64,000 bases of DNA from NCBI GenBank assembly GCA_032629725.1, contig JAFEVB010000005.1, forward strand, positions 930,001 to 994,000. Reading direction: 5' to 3'. This DNA comes from Gremmenia infestans. Lineage: Eukaryota; Ascomycota; Leotiomycetes; Helotiales; Hamatocanthoscyphaceae. A model generated the notes under the pieces. That model saw nothing but the letters and a program-made list of their open reading frames with translations. It was not told the origin of the DNA and made no database searches. This document shows, in pieces, positions 22,701-34,370 of this stretch; within the stretch, counting starts at the first letter, position 1, and the number at the start of each line of letters is the position of its first letter. The translations under genes were made by a program, and so were the position numbers.

Positions 22701-25321
22701 TAGATAAATAAAGCAGAAAAGGCATTCTAAGAGCTAAAGCAGGCTTTTATAAAGAAGCTTATCTACTAGAACTTCTAGCTAGAACTTAAGTTAATAGCGG
22801 AAATAGATATATTAGATAGAATAATAGAAAAAGTACTTATATAAAAATATAAAAATAGCAGCTAGTATCTAGTAGTATACTACTTTAGAAAAATAATATC
22901 TATAAAACTTAACTATAATATATATAATAAGAAACTTCTAGTAATAGTTAAAGTATTATAGAAATAAAAGGTTTACCTTTAGAGAACTAACTTTCTAGTA
23001 ATAATTCTTACTAATTATAAGAATCTTATTAGCTTTACTATAACTAAGAACTTAAATAGGCGGCAGATAAAGTAGATAAAAACACTTACTATTTATAACT
23101 TATAAATTAAATATATAAAAAGAATAAAGAATATATATACTAATATATTAAGTTAGAAACTAAGATATAAGATAAAAAAGGAAATAAAAAGCATTACGAT
23201 CTTCTAGGAAAATAGTAATAACCTTATTTTAAATAAATAATAAATCGTAGCTACAATCTATATTAATAGTAACCTATTTATAAATAAAATCAAATTAGTA
23301 TATAAAAAGGATATAGTAGTAAAAGGCATCTTATAATACTTCTAGAAAAATGCAGAAAGGCTTCTATTATATAAAAATAAGATATATATCCCTAAAAGCA
23401 TCTAGAAAGAATTTATTAAGAAATAATATAAGCTACTAGCTTATAGATATTAAGAGAATACTAGAACCTAAGAGAGGCTCTTATAAAGGTACTACTTTCT
23501 AAATATGCGAATAATAGTTAAGAAAGTTATTAGTAAGTATAATACTTATATATAAAATAAAATATTATAATATATCTTATATAATATAATATAATTATCT
23601 AATATACTAAAAACTTCTTAGATATCTATTATATAGGACTTTATAGTTAAGCTACTACTATTTAAGAATCTAATAATAAAAGTAGAATATAATTCTATTC
23701 TAGTTATTATAGATAAGTTAATAAAATACACTAATATAATATTCTATAAAAAGTTAAATATAGCTAAAGACTTAGCTTAGGCATTTCTCTAAGTAGTAGT
23801 AGTAAACTATAGCGCGCTAAAAGAAATTATATTAGATAAAGATTAGCTTTTTACTTTAAAATTCTAGATGGCATTTATAGCTTTATTAGGTATTAAAAGA
23901 AAGCTATTAATAAGCTTTTACTTATAAACCAACGGATAAACTAAACGTATAAATTAAATAATAGAAATATATATCTAGTATTATATAAACTATAAGCAAA
24001 ATAACTAGATAGGCTTTCTACTACTTATATAGTTCTTTTATAATATATTAGCTGCAGAGAAAATAAAGATCTTACTAATATATACGAATTATAGTTATAA
24101 TCTAAAGGCATACTACTTTATAATAACCTTAGAACTAGATAACTAATCCGTAACTATATAAGTAGAAAACCTTAAAACGCTCTAGGAAAAATTAGCTAGC
24201 AATCTAGTATTCTTTATAAAAAAAGCAGCCTTATACTATAATAGAAAATATAGTATAGAACCTACGCTTAAAGAAAGAGATAAGATCTATCTAGTATAAA
24301 GAAATATTAAAATAAAATAACTAAGTATAAAACTAGATTATAAAAAGCTAGGACTATTTAGAATTAAATAAGTTATAGAACTAGTTAATTATAAATTAGC
24401 GCTATCTAGAATAATAAACATATATCTAGTATTCTATATATTACTTCTTAAGCTAGTACTACTAGGAGCGCTATCTGTTTTTATAATAGAAATCTAACTA
24501 GTTAACTCTAATACTAAATATAAAATCGAAGCAATACTAGACTATAAGCAAGTTAGAGGCTATATTAAGTATCTAGTTAAATAAACAAATTATCTATACT
24601 TAGAAAACACCTAGGAAATCTTAGTAATACTTAGGAATCTTAAAATATTTAAGAAGTACTAAAACTAATACTCTAGCCTACTTAAAAAAGGTTAGAAGGA
24701 TTATATATAGCTAGGGATATAATAAAGACAGAATTATTAAAAAGGTTAGAACTAGAAGAAAAGCTACTAGTAGGGACTATAGTAGAAAAAGCAGACAGAG
24801 CCTTTTGCTTACACTGTTTATTTTTTTCTTTTTTATCTTTTTCTTTTTTTTTAAAGTATCTAACTTATTAAGAGACTTTAGCTTATAATAAACTATCTTT
24901 ATACTCTATTTATAAAGCTTTTATTAATAATATTTAAGTTTATAAACTTAGACTAGACTAGCTATAGCTGCCTTAAAAGCTATATCTTTTTTAAATTTTA
25001 GGTGCTTTTTCTTTAGATAAAGTTTCTAAAGATTATTAACTAATACTTAAAAAGTATTATATTTTACTCTATATTAAACGCATTTCCTACACCGCTACGA
25101 CTTGCTATTTAGGACTACGTATTAGTAGTAGTAATAAGTATAGTTAGAATAAAGTATATTTAAAATACTATATAACTAGATAGTCTTAAAAAGAGTAATA
25201 TATTACTTATATTTAGTAGAACTAATAGATATAATAAAAAAAGAAAAAGGCTATAGATATTATAAAATATTTCTTATATTATACTTAAGTATTAGAATAA
25301 TACTAACTAGAAGAGAAATAG

Positions 25322-25793
25322 TATTACGAATATAATATATAACTAGAGAATCTTAAACTTAATATCTAGCTCGCTAGATATAGAAGAACCTCTAGAAGAA
25401 AAAAGGTTTCTTTATAGTAGCTAATATAATAACTATATATACTAGTTAGCTAGTTATATAATATATTATAAAATAAAGATAGATTATTTAAATCGTAATA
25501 ATCTATATAATCTAGGATTAGTAGAATTATAATAATCTATATAATCTAGAATATAAAGATTTTATATAAGACTAGATTATTATCTATTAGATAAAAGCTT
25601 TATACTTAACTTAAATAGTATTTTCTAATATATACTTATTACTTTATACTTTATAATAAGCTATACTTCTAAGTATAGCAACTAGTAATCTATTAATAAA
25701 TACTAATATTAACCTAATAATAACCTAGATCTAGAGACCTAACTTAAGTTATAAGACTTACCCTAGCACTATATAAGCTGGGCGATCGTTATA
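25322..25793 (+). repeat. 3' LTR of the outer chromovirus, divergent middle part (472 bp)
   Basis: Both ends match the family (TATTACGAATATAATATATA and GGGCGATCGTTATA), but it is 40 bp longer. The stretch from about 25,400 to 25,560 does not resemble the core of the other LTRs. It contains two nearby copies of ATAATCTATATAATCTAG. Either this is a variant LTR joined by recombination, or the core was replaced after insertion. Confidence 0.8.
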
Positions 25794-25799
25794 TTAAGC

Positions 25800-28700
25800 T
25801 TAATAGATTATATTTTAGTTTATACTAAAAGTTAAAAATAATATAAAATAAGATCTAGAAATAGAAAAGATATACTAAAATAAAGTTTTTTAAGAAAAAA
25901 ATAGTTTATATTAATAATATAGATAATAGGCTAGTAGAAAATATAATTATAATCTAAATCTATAATAATAATAATAGGCTACTAAAACCTAGAAGTATAT
26001 CTAGAAAGTCTATATTAAAAAAAAGAAAAACTATTATAAAACTAGTAAATTTATTATTAGATACTAAAATAGAAAATACTAAAATAGAATCTATATAGAT
26101 AAATAAGACCTCTAAGTTATATTTAACTAAGTAGTTAAAAATATAAAAGGTACTAAAAGCTATAAATATTATAAAAAAGGCTTTTTATAAAATATAGGTC
26201 TAAATATCTATTAGGCTACTAGAACTAGAAATTAGTTTTAGTTAATTACTTATTAGTCTAGAACTAATAAATCTAAATAGAAGTATAAGATATATAATTA
26301 AAAAAGCAATTAACTAAAAAATAAGAAAGCTTATAATAAATACTATAATTAGAGTAGTAGGCTGCTTATATCTAGATATAAAAGTAGAACTACTAGAGTA
26401 CTTAAGCTATTTAAAATACTACTTTTTTATATTAAAAGTGCTATTAATTATAAAAGAGAAAAATAAACTTTCTAATTATAATATAATATTAGATAGTAGA
26501 ATAAAGATTAATATTATAAGTAGTAGAGTAGCTATAGATATTTAAATTAATTTTACTTAGAATATAACTATAATAATAACTAGGATTTCTAAAGATAGAA
26601 GTAAATTTCTAAGCTATATAAATAATATCTATATAATAATTAAAGATATAATTATATATATTAGATTCTATATTATAGAATATATAGATAATAAGATACT
26701 AATAGAAATACTATTCTTTTAATAAAACTATATAGGATTTAGATATTTATAAAATAAGAAAAATAAACTAGTAATTAGTATAATTATTAATCTAAATATA
26801 GAATAGATAATCTAGTTTAAAGTAAATAATATAATTATATTATATAAAACTAGTTAAGCTTTAGAGCTAATTCTTAATAATATAAAATTATTAGATATAG
26901 ATTAGTAATAAAATAATAGCTAGTATACTATAAAAGAGACTAAGTCTAATAAGATTACTATAGAAGTTAATTATATAAAAGATTAATTTAAAAAAAAGAA
27001 TAGATATAAATACTTTATATATAAAAAAATATATCTTAATAAAAAGTAAGTACTAGATGCTAGAATATAATAAGAGCGCTAAAGTACTAGTAAAAAAGTA
27101 TATATCTAAGCTCTATAGCTTAAAAGCAAGTGAAGTTTTTTCTAGAAAAGATTTAAAACTATACTTATTATATATAGGTAGCTAGATATTAATCTAGTAG
27201 TAGTTAGAAGCTAGAAGATAATTAATAGACACTTTCTATAATACTATCTAGAAGCACTTTAAGTGCTAGTAGAAATAGTATATTAGTAGTATTTAAATAT
27301 AGAAAACTATAACTTTAAAATTATAATAAAACTAGAGTTATAAAATCTAGCTAGTTACTAGTAACTAGATTTATATTTAGCTAATTATAAAAAATAGATC
27401 TAGATAATAATAGACTTTTTTAATATAGTACTAGATATTATAAAGAAAAAGATACTTTATAATAGATTATATTAGAAGCAAATTATAAACTAGAAAGTAA
27501 TCTTAACTAATAAGATACTAGAAGCTATAGTAAATAAAATTATTATAAATTATAGCTTTAAATAATAGACTAAAAAATAGAAAGTAGAAGTTAATATAAT
27601 ATATAAAACTAAAAATAAAAAGATTAAGCTAGTAGATAAAGATAATAGTAGTAGTAGTATATCTAAAAGAAGATAAGACTAGTATAAAAGATTAAAAGCT
27701 TATAATACTTTATAAAAGTATATTAAAGAATTTAAAAACTATATAATCTTTAGATTCTTAAATATATTAAGAGGCTTGCAGCTAATTAAAGAAAACCTTA
27801 AAGAACTAGATATTATATAAAAGCTATAACTAATTAAGAAATAATATCTAAAAAAAGTGCTTCTAGCTAAAGAAAAAGCAATTATATTTAACTAGATCTA
27901 GTATAAAACCTTCTATAAAGATATATTACTACTAATTTTATTATAAGTTATTAAATATAAAATATAATAAGCTATAAATTTTCTATATCTTTAAGTATTA
28001 CTAGTAAATATTTTCTTAAAATATAATAACTAAGTTTTAGATCTAAAAAGTTAGAATATAATAGTATTCTTTATACTAATTAGACTAGTCTAGAATATAA
28101 AACTATCTATAAAAGTAATAAATTTAGTTATATAGTTTATATAAATAATATTATTTATATTAAAAGTACTAATATCTTATATAGTAATCCTATTTATAGA
28201 TAATATAAAAGTTAAAAAACTCTATATAGACTAGAAGAGAGAAGATAATACTACTACTAGAAATAAGATAATTTATCTTTAAATATATTTATAATATTAA
28301 CTAAATACTAGAACTACTTAAAAAAGTAGAAACTATTATAAAGATAAAATTAAAATTTTATATAAATAGATTAGATATAATAGGTTTTATTTATAACTTA
28401 AAAAAAAGAGAATCTTTAGTAGCTAAAGTCTAGAAGATTCTAAAATAGAAAAAATATAAGAATATTATAAAAGTATAATAATTTATAAGAATAACTAAAT
28501 ACTTTTATATTTAAATTAAGAACTATATACTAATTTATAAATCTATTTATAAACTTTTTAAAAAGAATAAACTATTTATTTAGAACTTTAATCTATAGAA
28601 AATTATAATAGCTAAACTATAATAAGTATTATTAAGCTTTCTAGTTCTTATTTAAATTAACTACTTAAAAAAAGCAGATAAAATTATAGTTCTAATAGAT

Positions 28701-30700
28701 ATAAGTATTAATAGATAAAAAGAATATCTTAATTAAAAAGATCTAACTAGTAAGAAGATCTATCTAGTATAATATAAAAGTGGAATCTAGAATAATACTA
28801 AAAGAAGCTATAATACTATAAAATATAAAATAAGAGAAGTACTAAAGATTTTAAAGAAATTCTAAATATAGCTAGTAGAAGTATATTTTATCTTAGAAGT
28901 TAATACTAATATATTAGTAGTATAGCTAAATAGAATAGCTATAGACTATCTAAATATACTTATTACTAGATAGTTAATCTAGATTTAACTTTTTAACTTT
29001 AAAGTATATTATATTATAGAAAAAATATATATAATAGTAAATATACTCTTTTATAAACTATTATATCTAGATAATTTAAATATTTTAAATAAAGATATTA
29101 ATAACTAGATATTAGCTAAGTTAGAAAATTTAGAAATTATAACTATTATAGCAGATACTAGTAGAAGTAAAGATACTAATCTTTTAGGTATTAGACTAAA
29201 CTTAAATAAAATAAAAAAAAAGCAACTTTTTACTTAAATTAGTATTAGATTAAAAAAGAAATATAGAAATATTAAAAGAGACTAGAAAAAGAAACTAACT
29301 TTAATATAGATAACTATTTAGATACTTTAGATATAAATAATAACTAATCTTTTTCTATTTATAAATATAAAAAGTATTATCTAAAAATAGTATATTTTCT
29401 AACTACTTTTAAGAAACTAAAAAAGATAACTTTATCTAAATTTAGGCCTTTTAAGAAAAAGATATTCTACTATAAGATATATTACTAGCAGCTATAGAAG
29501 CTATCTATAAAAGGTATATCTATAAAGTTAATAGTAGATAAGTTTAAGATAAAACTATTAATTATAAAGGAATTATATAATAAAACTAGTTATAAAAGAT
29601 ATAAAAGTATATATATATATATTATAGATTATTACTTCTAGAAAGGCCTATTTAAAGATATAAAACTCTATATTAAAACCTATATAGAATGCTAATTTAG
29701 GCTAGTAATCTATCTAAAAGAACTATTATACTCTTAAGCAGCTAATAGTATAATAGAAAGATAGAATATTAATATTATATTTATATTTAAGATTAGAAAT
29801 AAAGAATATCTAGTAGTTACTAGAGATAATCTCTCTAGATAGCCTAAAGCCTAAATACTAGCTAGTAAATATATCTATTATATAGTGGAATTTCTATAAA
29901 AAGATATAATTTATAAATATAGCCTATTTTATTATTTATAAGTAAATAAAAAAGAAGAATTTAAAAAGAAGATTATCTAACTTCTAAATAGAATAGGTAT
30001 TAACTAAATTATTATTAGTATTTATAATATATAAGCTGCTAGAAAAATTAAGTAAAGCTATATAATTTTTAGAAACTTTCTATTAAAAATAAAAGAACTA
30101 TAAATAGAAAATCTTTCTATAATATTATTTATAAAAAAAATAATAGTTTATAGATCTATAGACTTAATACTTTTCTATATAGTATATAAATAGAAAATAA
30201 TACTATCTATATAAATAATAGTAATTATATAATAATATCTTTTTATAAAAGAAAAGATTATAAACTAAGATAATCTAATTATAATTAAAATAAGATAATT
30301 TTAAATATAAGATAAGAATATTTAAGAAGTATATCTATATAAAATATAAAAGTATTAAGAGGAAAAAAAAGCCTAGAATATAAAGTATACTTTATAGATA
30401 AAGCTATTTAGAATAGATAATATTATATTATAATAGAATTTAATATAGGTAATTAATATATTAAATACTATAAAGCTAGACTTTTAGTAGCTAGAACTAT
30501 ATAAAATTAAAATAGCTAATACTAAAAAAAGTTACTTTCTATTAAAAGAACTAGAAGTTAATAGTATTTAATTAAAAGAAATAATATTAACTAATAAGCT
30601 AAAGCTATACTACTAGTATAATAGATGGTTTTACTTAAAAGTAGAAGAAGTAACTATAATATCTAAAGTATCTAATAATATTTTAAAAGAGATTAAAGAA
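25800..30700 (+). pseudogene. Pol remnant of a second, non-chromodomain Ty3/Gypsy element
   Basis: On the plus strand a decayed polyprotein of a fungal Gypsy clade distinct from the chromovirus can be followed. A protease/gag-like part lies near 26.3-26.7 kb. RT and connection segments are at about 27.9-28.7 kb. An RNase H segment near 28,800-29,000 reads like FILEVNTNILVVQLNR, then ITRQLIQIQLFNFKV. The integrase zinc finger and core are near 29.6-29.95 kb, ending with IYKYSLF, where the family has a VCRHGLF-type motif. All frames are broken by stops at former Trp codons. Limits are approximate and I found no LTRs for it. Confidence 0.7.
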
Positions 30701-33362
30701 TAATACTAATTATAGAAGTAAAATACTATTATAAAGATACTAAAAGTAATAAGTAGTACTATTATAAAAAGTATTAAGATATTTAAATAGGTTTAGATCT
30801 AACTTTAGTAATATTAAAGCTTATAGCTACTTCTAAGTTTATTAAAGTAATAGTTTAAAAATAAGCTAAAATCTTATTTTAAAGAAAAGATAAAAGAGTT
30901 ATAATATAAAAAAGATTATAAAAAGCTATAAAAGTTGCTAAATACTATAAAGCTTAGATATTCTAATATAAAGCCGAAAATGTTTTAGCTTCTATTAATA
31001 AGACTATTATAATACTATATTTATATATCTATTCTTTAAAATAGATATTAGTAACTTTAGTAAATACTTTAAAAAAAAGTAAAGTACTAATAAAACTTTC
31101 TATTAAAAAAGAAAGTATAGGCTAATTACTATAGATTAAATATAGTTTACTAAAAGCATTTAATTATATCTTCTATAAAATACTAAAGCTAGGCTCTTTT
31201 AACCTTTAAGAGCTATTATAATAATAGCTTAAGCTAGGTTTCTTAGTTATAATATCTTTTATCTACTTAGATATATTATTAAAGCTAGAGATTTCTATAA
31301 TCTAAGAAATAGTTTTTAGTAAGTAATTTTAGATAGATAGACTAATAAGAAAATATCTATCTAAGTCTAGAATTAAGTAAATAATACTATATTATAAGTA
31401 GTAAATAAATATTTAATAAATTACTAATCTTAGATATAATAGCTAGAGATAAGCTTTAACTAATATAATAAATATTATTAATTAATAGATAAGAAACCTT
31501 CTAAAAGGTAAAGCTATTAATATAAAGTCTTTTTAGCTAATATCTCTTTTTATAACTAAGCTAAGCTAATAGAATAAGCTAATAAAAAATATCTAATCTT
31601 AGTATAATTATAGCTATTAATCTCTAAAGTAAAAAAGATAGCTTATTAGACTTATTATTAATTAGAAGTATTATAGATATATTTAATAATCTACTAGTAA
31701 CTATATAATAAAATAGAATCTCTACTATCTCTAGTAATATAGATCTATAGCGTCTTTAAAAACTAAAGTATAATTAAAGATAGTATTATTATAAAATAGT
31801 AATATATTCTCTAAAATAAATAGAGCCTCTAAGTATTTATAAGATAAATATAACTATAAAGCTAAAAGTAATATAAAAGTAATATAAAAAGTAAAGCTAA
31901 ATATAATATAAAATATAATTAGATAGTTATCTAGAAAGATAAAAAGTAAAAGATAAAATAAAAGGTTTTATATTACTAAGAAAAAACTCTAAAAAAAGTT
32001 AGTAAATATACTATTAAAAATAAACTATAAAGATTCTATTAAAGACTATAGAGATTATTAAGACCTAGATCTTTTCTTCTAAAGTAGGCTAATAGGTATC
32101 TTCTCTTTTTAAAAATAAAAATAAAAAAGAACTTTTTTATAAAATAAAAATACTAATCTATATAAAGTTAGTAGAGAATAATAGTAAGAATATAGCTTAA
32201 AAGCACTTATATTCTTCTATAATAAACTAAGCTATTATAATATATCTAATCCTTTTATAGCTTCTTAAATAATCTTATAAAAGAGCTAATAGTAAAATTA
32301 AAATAGTAGCTAAAAGTAAAGTGCTTACTATTTAATTAAACTAAAATAGTATTAATAGTAAAGTAGACTATAAAGAATAATAGATACTTTCTAGAAATAA
32401 AGTTAAATAGTTGCTTTAATTCTAATATCTTTATACTACTATTTTATTCTAATTATTATATCTAATATTATAATAATAATAGACTTTAAAAAGTTTAAAA
32501 AAAAGAATAGAAAGTAAATTAAAGTTAATAGATTAAAATAGGCTATTTATAAAATAGTAAGTAAAAGAGTAATATATCTATATTCTAGTATAAAAGTTAA
32601 TATAAATTAGTATAATAATCTTAGAAGTAATATATAAAGTAAATATCTTATAAAATAAAGTTAAAATTATTAAAATCTAAAAGAGTTAAAAAGCTAAATA
32701 TATTATAGATATATATAGCTAAAGTGGGATATTTAAATTCTAGTATAAAGTTAGTACTAGAAAGTATATTAAAATAGAAAAGTATACTATAAAGATAAAA
32801 AACTACTAATAAAGCTATAGCTGCTAAAAGTAATAAATAGAGCTGGAATAGTATAATAATCCTATTAATAAAAGAGCGATTTAAAGTATTTAGCTACTAT
32901 TAAGTAGTTAGCTATTTATAGAATAAGAAACTTAATAAATTATATATTTATATATTAATATAATAATAGTAAGATTACTAAAGTTAGAAGAAGCTAGTAA
33001 AGATAATAAAAAGAAAGAAATAGTAAAAGTAATAAGAGATAAAAAGAAATAAGAAGGTTAATACTAAATTAATAAAAGAATAAAAGATAATACTAAGTAG
33101 TAAAGTTAAAAGTATTAAAAAATTTAAAGTTATAGAAAGTAGTAAAGTAAAAAAGAAACTTATAAAAGATTAGAAATAAATCTAAACTAGTACTACTAAT
33201 TTATCTAGAGATAATAATAAGAAGTTATTATTAAGTTAAAGTGCTTAAAAGAAGACTTAAAGAAACTACTTTTATATATTTTTCTATACTTATTTTAATA
33301 GTAAAGTTACTAAATATAAAGCTTTACTTAGAGCAAGTAAGCTTTTAAGAGAGGGATAAATA
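30700..33362. other. Unresolved RIP-degraded DNA
   Basis: AT-rich, no open frame, certainly transposon-derived by composition and position. If the bounding 210-bp repeats belong to the minus-strand Copia element, this is where its 5' half should lie, but no integrase or gag motif is clear enough to name. A stretch near 32,840-32,950 could also be a plus-strand gag-like remnant. Confidence 0.4.
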
Positions 33363-33572
33363 TAGTAGAGACTAAATATACTATTATATAAAGTAGAATA
33401 TATAGCTAGTATAGTATTATATCTTATAAAATTAGGCACTTTACTAAACTTAGATTATTATCTATTTTATAATATACTCTTTTATATAGATTATTTTAAT
33501 ATATATATTTATATAATAATAAAACTATAAGTTAGATCCTAGCCTAGAGTCCGCGGTTGTATTATCCCTCTA
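33363..33572 (-). repeat. LTR-like direct repeat, right copy (210 bp)
   Basis: Counterpart of 9422-9631. It begins TAGTAGAGACTAAATATA and ends ATTATCCCTCTA, followed by TACTA. It is less mutated than the left copy near its end, where AGAGTCCGCGGTTG is preserved. Confidence 0.75.
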
Positions 33573-34370
33573 TACTATAGTGTATGATTTTGAAGTATAT
33601 GCTCTCTTATAGACCGAACTGCAACTAGGAAGAGATCTGGGTCTATATTAAATAAAGATACTTCTTCAATTAAATAGACATGCTAGTCAGCATATGAAGA
33701 ATCAGAGATTGAATCCAAAATGCAAGAAACTGTTTACTCAACTTCATATATAAGCTGATTATCATAAAACAGCAGCCTTGTTGTGATTCTAGAGTCTAGA
33801 TCCTGCAGTCGGCGGCTAAGTCTTAATGGCTTTAAGCTTGAGCTTATGCGTCTATGCTGACAGGCGCATGATTCTAACGCCTCTTGGCCTCAAACACAAG
33901 CCTGCGCTTACGTCGCTTAACGGCTGGCTCCTTCTTCCATCATCCTCTTCGCAGTGTTAAGTATCGACAACCCAATCATGTTAGGTAGCTCGCGAAAGAT
34001 ACTTTCCGTCAGCATCACGTCTCTAGTAAGCTCCAATTTCCACTTAATTCAAATCGACCTACATTCGGCCGCTGTTCTCAGTCATATTATTCGAGAATGC
34101 ACCAGAGGATCAACGCTTAGAACACAGCCACCGCAAGACTCTTGCCGGCTGGGAGGATTCCGATCTTCAGCTAATAATAATAATTCCATTTCTATCGCGC
34201 AGTGCGAGATGACATAACAATGAAAATGTCGATATATAACAAGACGACGATGGCCTGGAACATTTTCTCTCATCTCATTATCATCTCAATCCGCTTTTCA
34301 TAAGGTCTTGTGTTTTCTTTTCCTTGATACCATCGTTTAAGCTTTTCCACATCTGCTACCTTTCCTCATT
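33573..34370. other. Intergenic, promoter of the cupredoxin gene
   Basis: Base composition returns to normal immediately after the repeat. The 87-codon frame at 33954 (plus) has no recognisable features. A pyrimidine-rich stretch near 34,300-34,340 lies just before the start codon, as is common for fungal promoters. Confidence 0.5.

Larger units (their letters stand above)
12383..25793 (+). mobile_element. Outer chromodomain Ty3/Gypsy element (chromovirus), plus strand, split by a second copy
   Basis: The element runs 12383-12616 and 19518-25793 (about 6.5 kb). The gap is the inner copy inserted in its 5' LTR. The internal region starts at 19717 and is RIP-degraded, but the order of domains is readable on the plus strand. 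RT active site near 22,350-22,395 reads YLNNILVYLDN for the family YLDDILVYSDD, followed by FLGFINFYQKFI. RNase H follows with YYFRKIISIKLNYNIYNKK. The integrase zinc-finger region lies near 23,400-23,580 and the integrase core after it. A chromodomain ends near 24,500-24,620 (EAILDYKQ.RGYIKYLVK*, Trp codons now stops). A purine tract AGAAGAGAAATAG (25309-25321) precedes the 3' LTR, as expected. The 5-bp sequences at its outer ends (GGTAG and TTAAG) do not match. Confidence 0.85.
9417..33577. mobile_element. TE block 1: nest of RIP-degraded LTR retrotransposons
   Basis: About 24 kb of very AT-rich DNA with no usable open reading frame on either strand. Remaining C residues are almost always followed by T, and remaining G residues almost always preceded by A; CpA and CpG are scarce. 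This is the expected outcome of heavy RIP (C to T on both strands). Translated conceptually, many Trp codons are stops and many Asp codons read Asn, which is what G-to-A changes produce. The block is bounded by two 210-bp direct repeats and contains at least five elements or parts of elements, listed separately. Confidence 0.9.

Noticed and set aside
12383..25793. A 5-bp target duplication for the outer chromovirus
   Set aside because: The flanks GGTAG (12378-12382) and TTAAG (25794-25798) cannot be related by C/T or G/A changes alone, so I do not claim one.
9422..33572. CRISPR-like or satellite array in the AT-rich block
   Set aside because: Repeats are explained by LTRs and inverted element arms; there is no regular repeat-spacer periodicity and the DNA is fungal.
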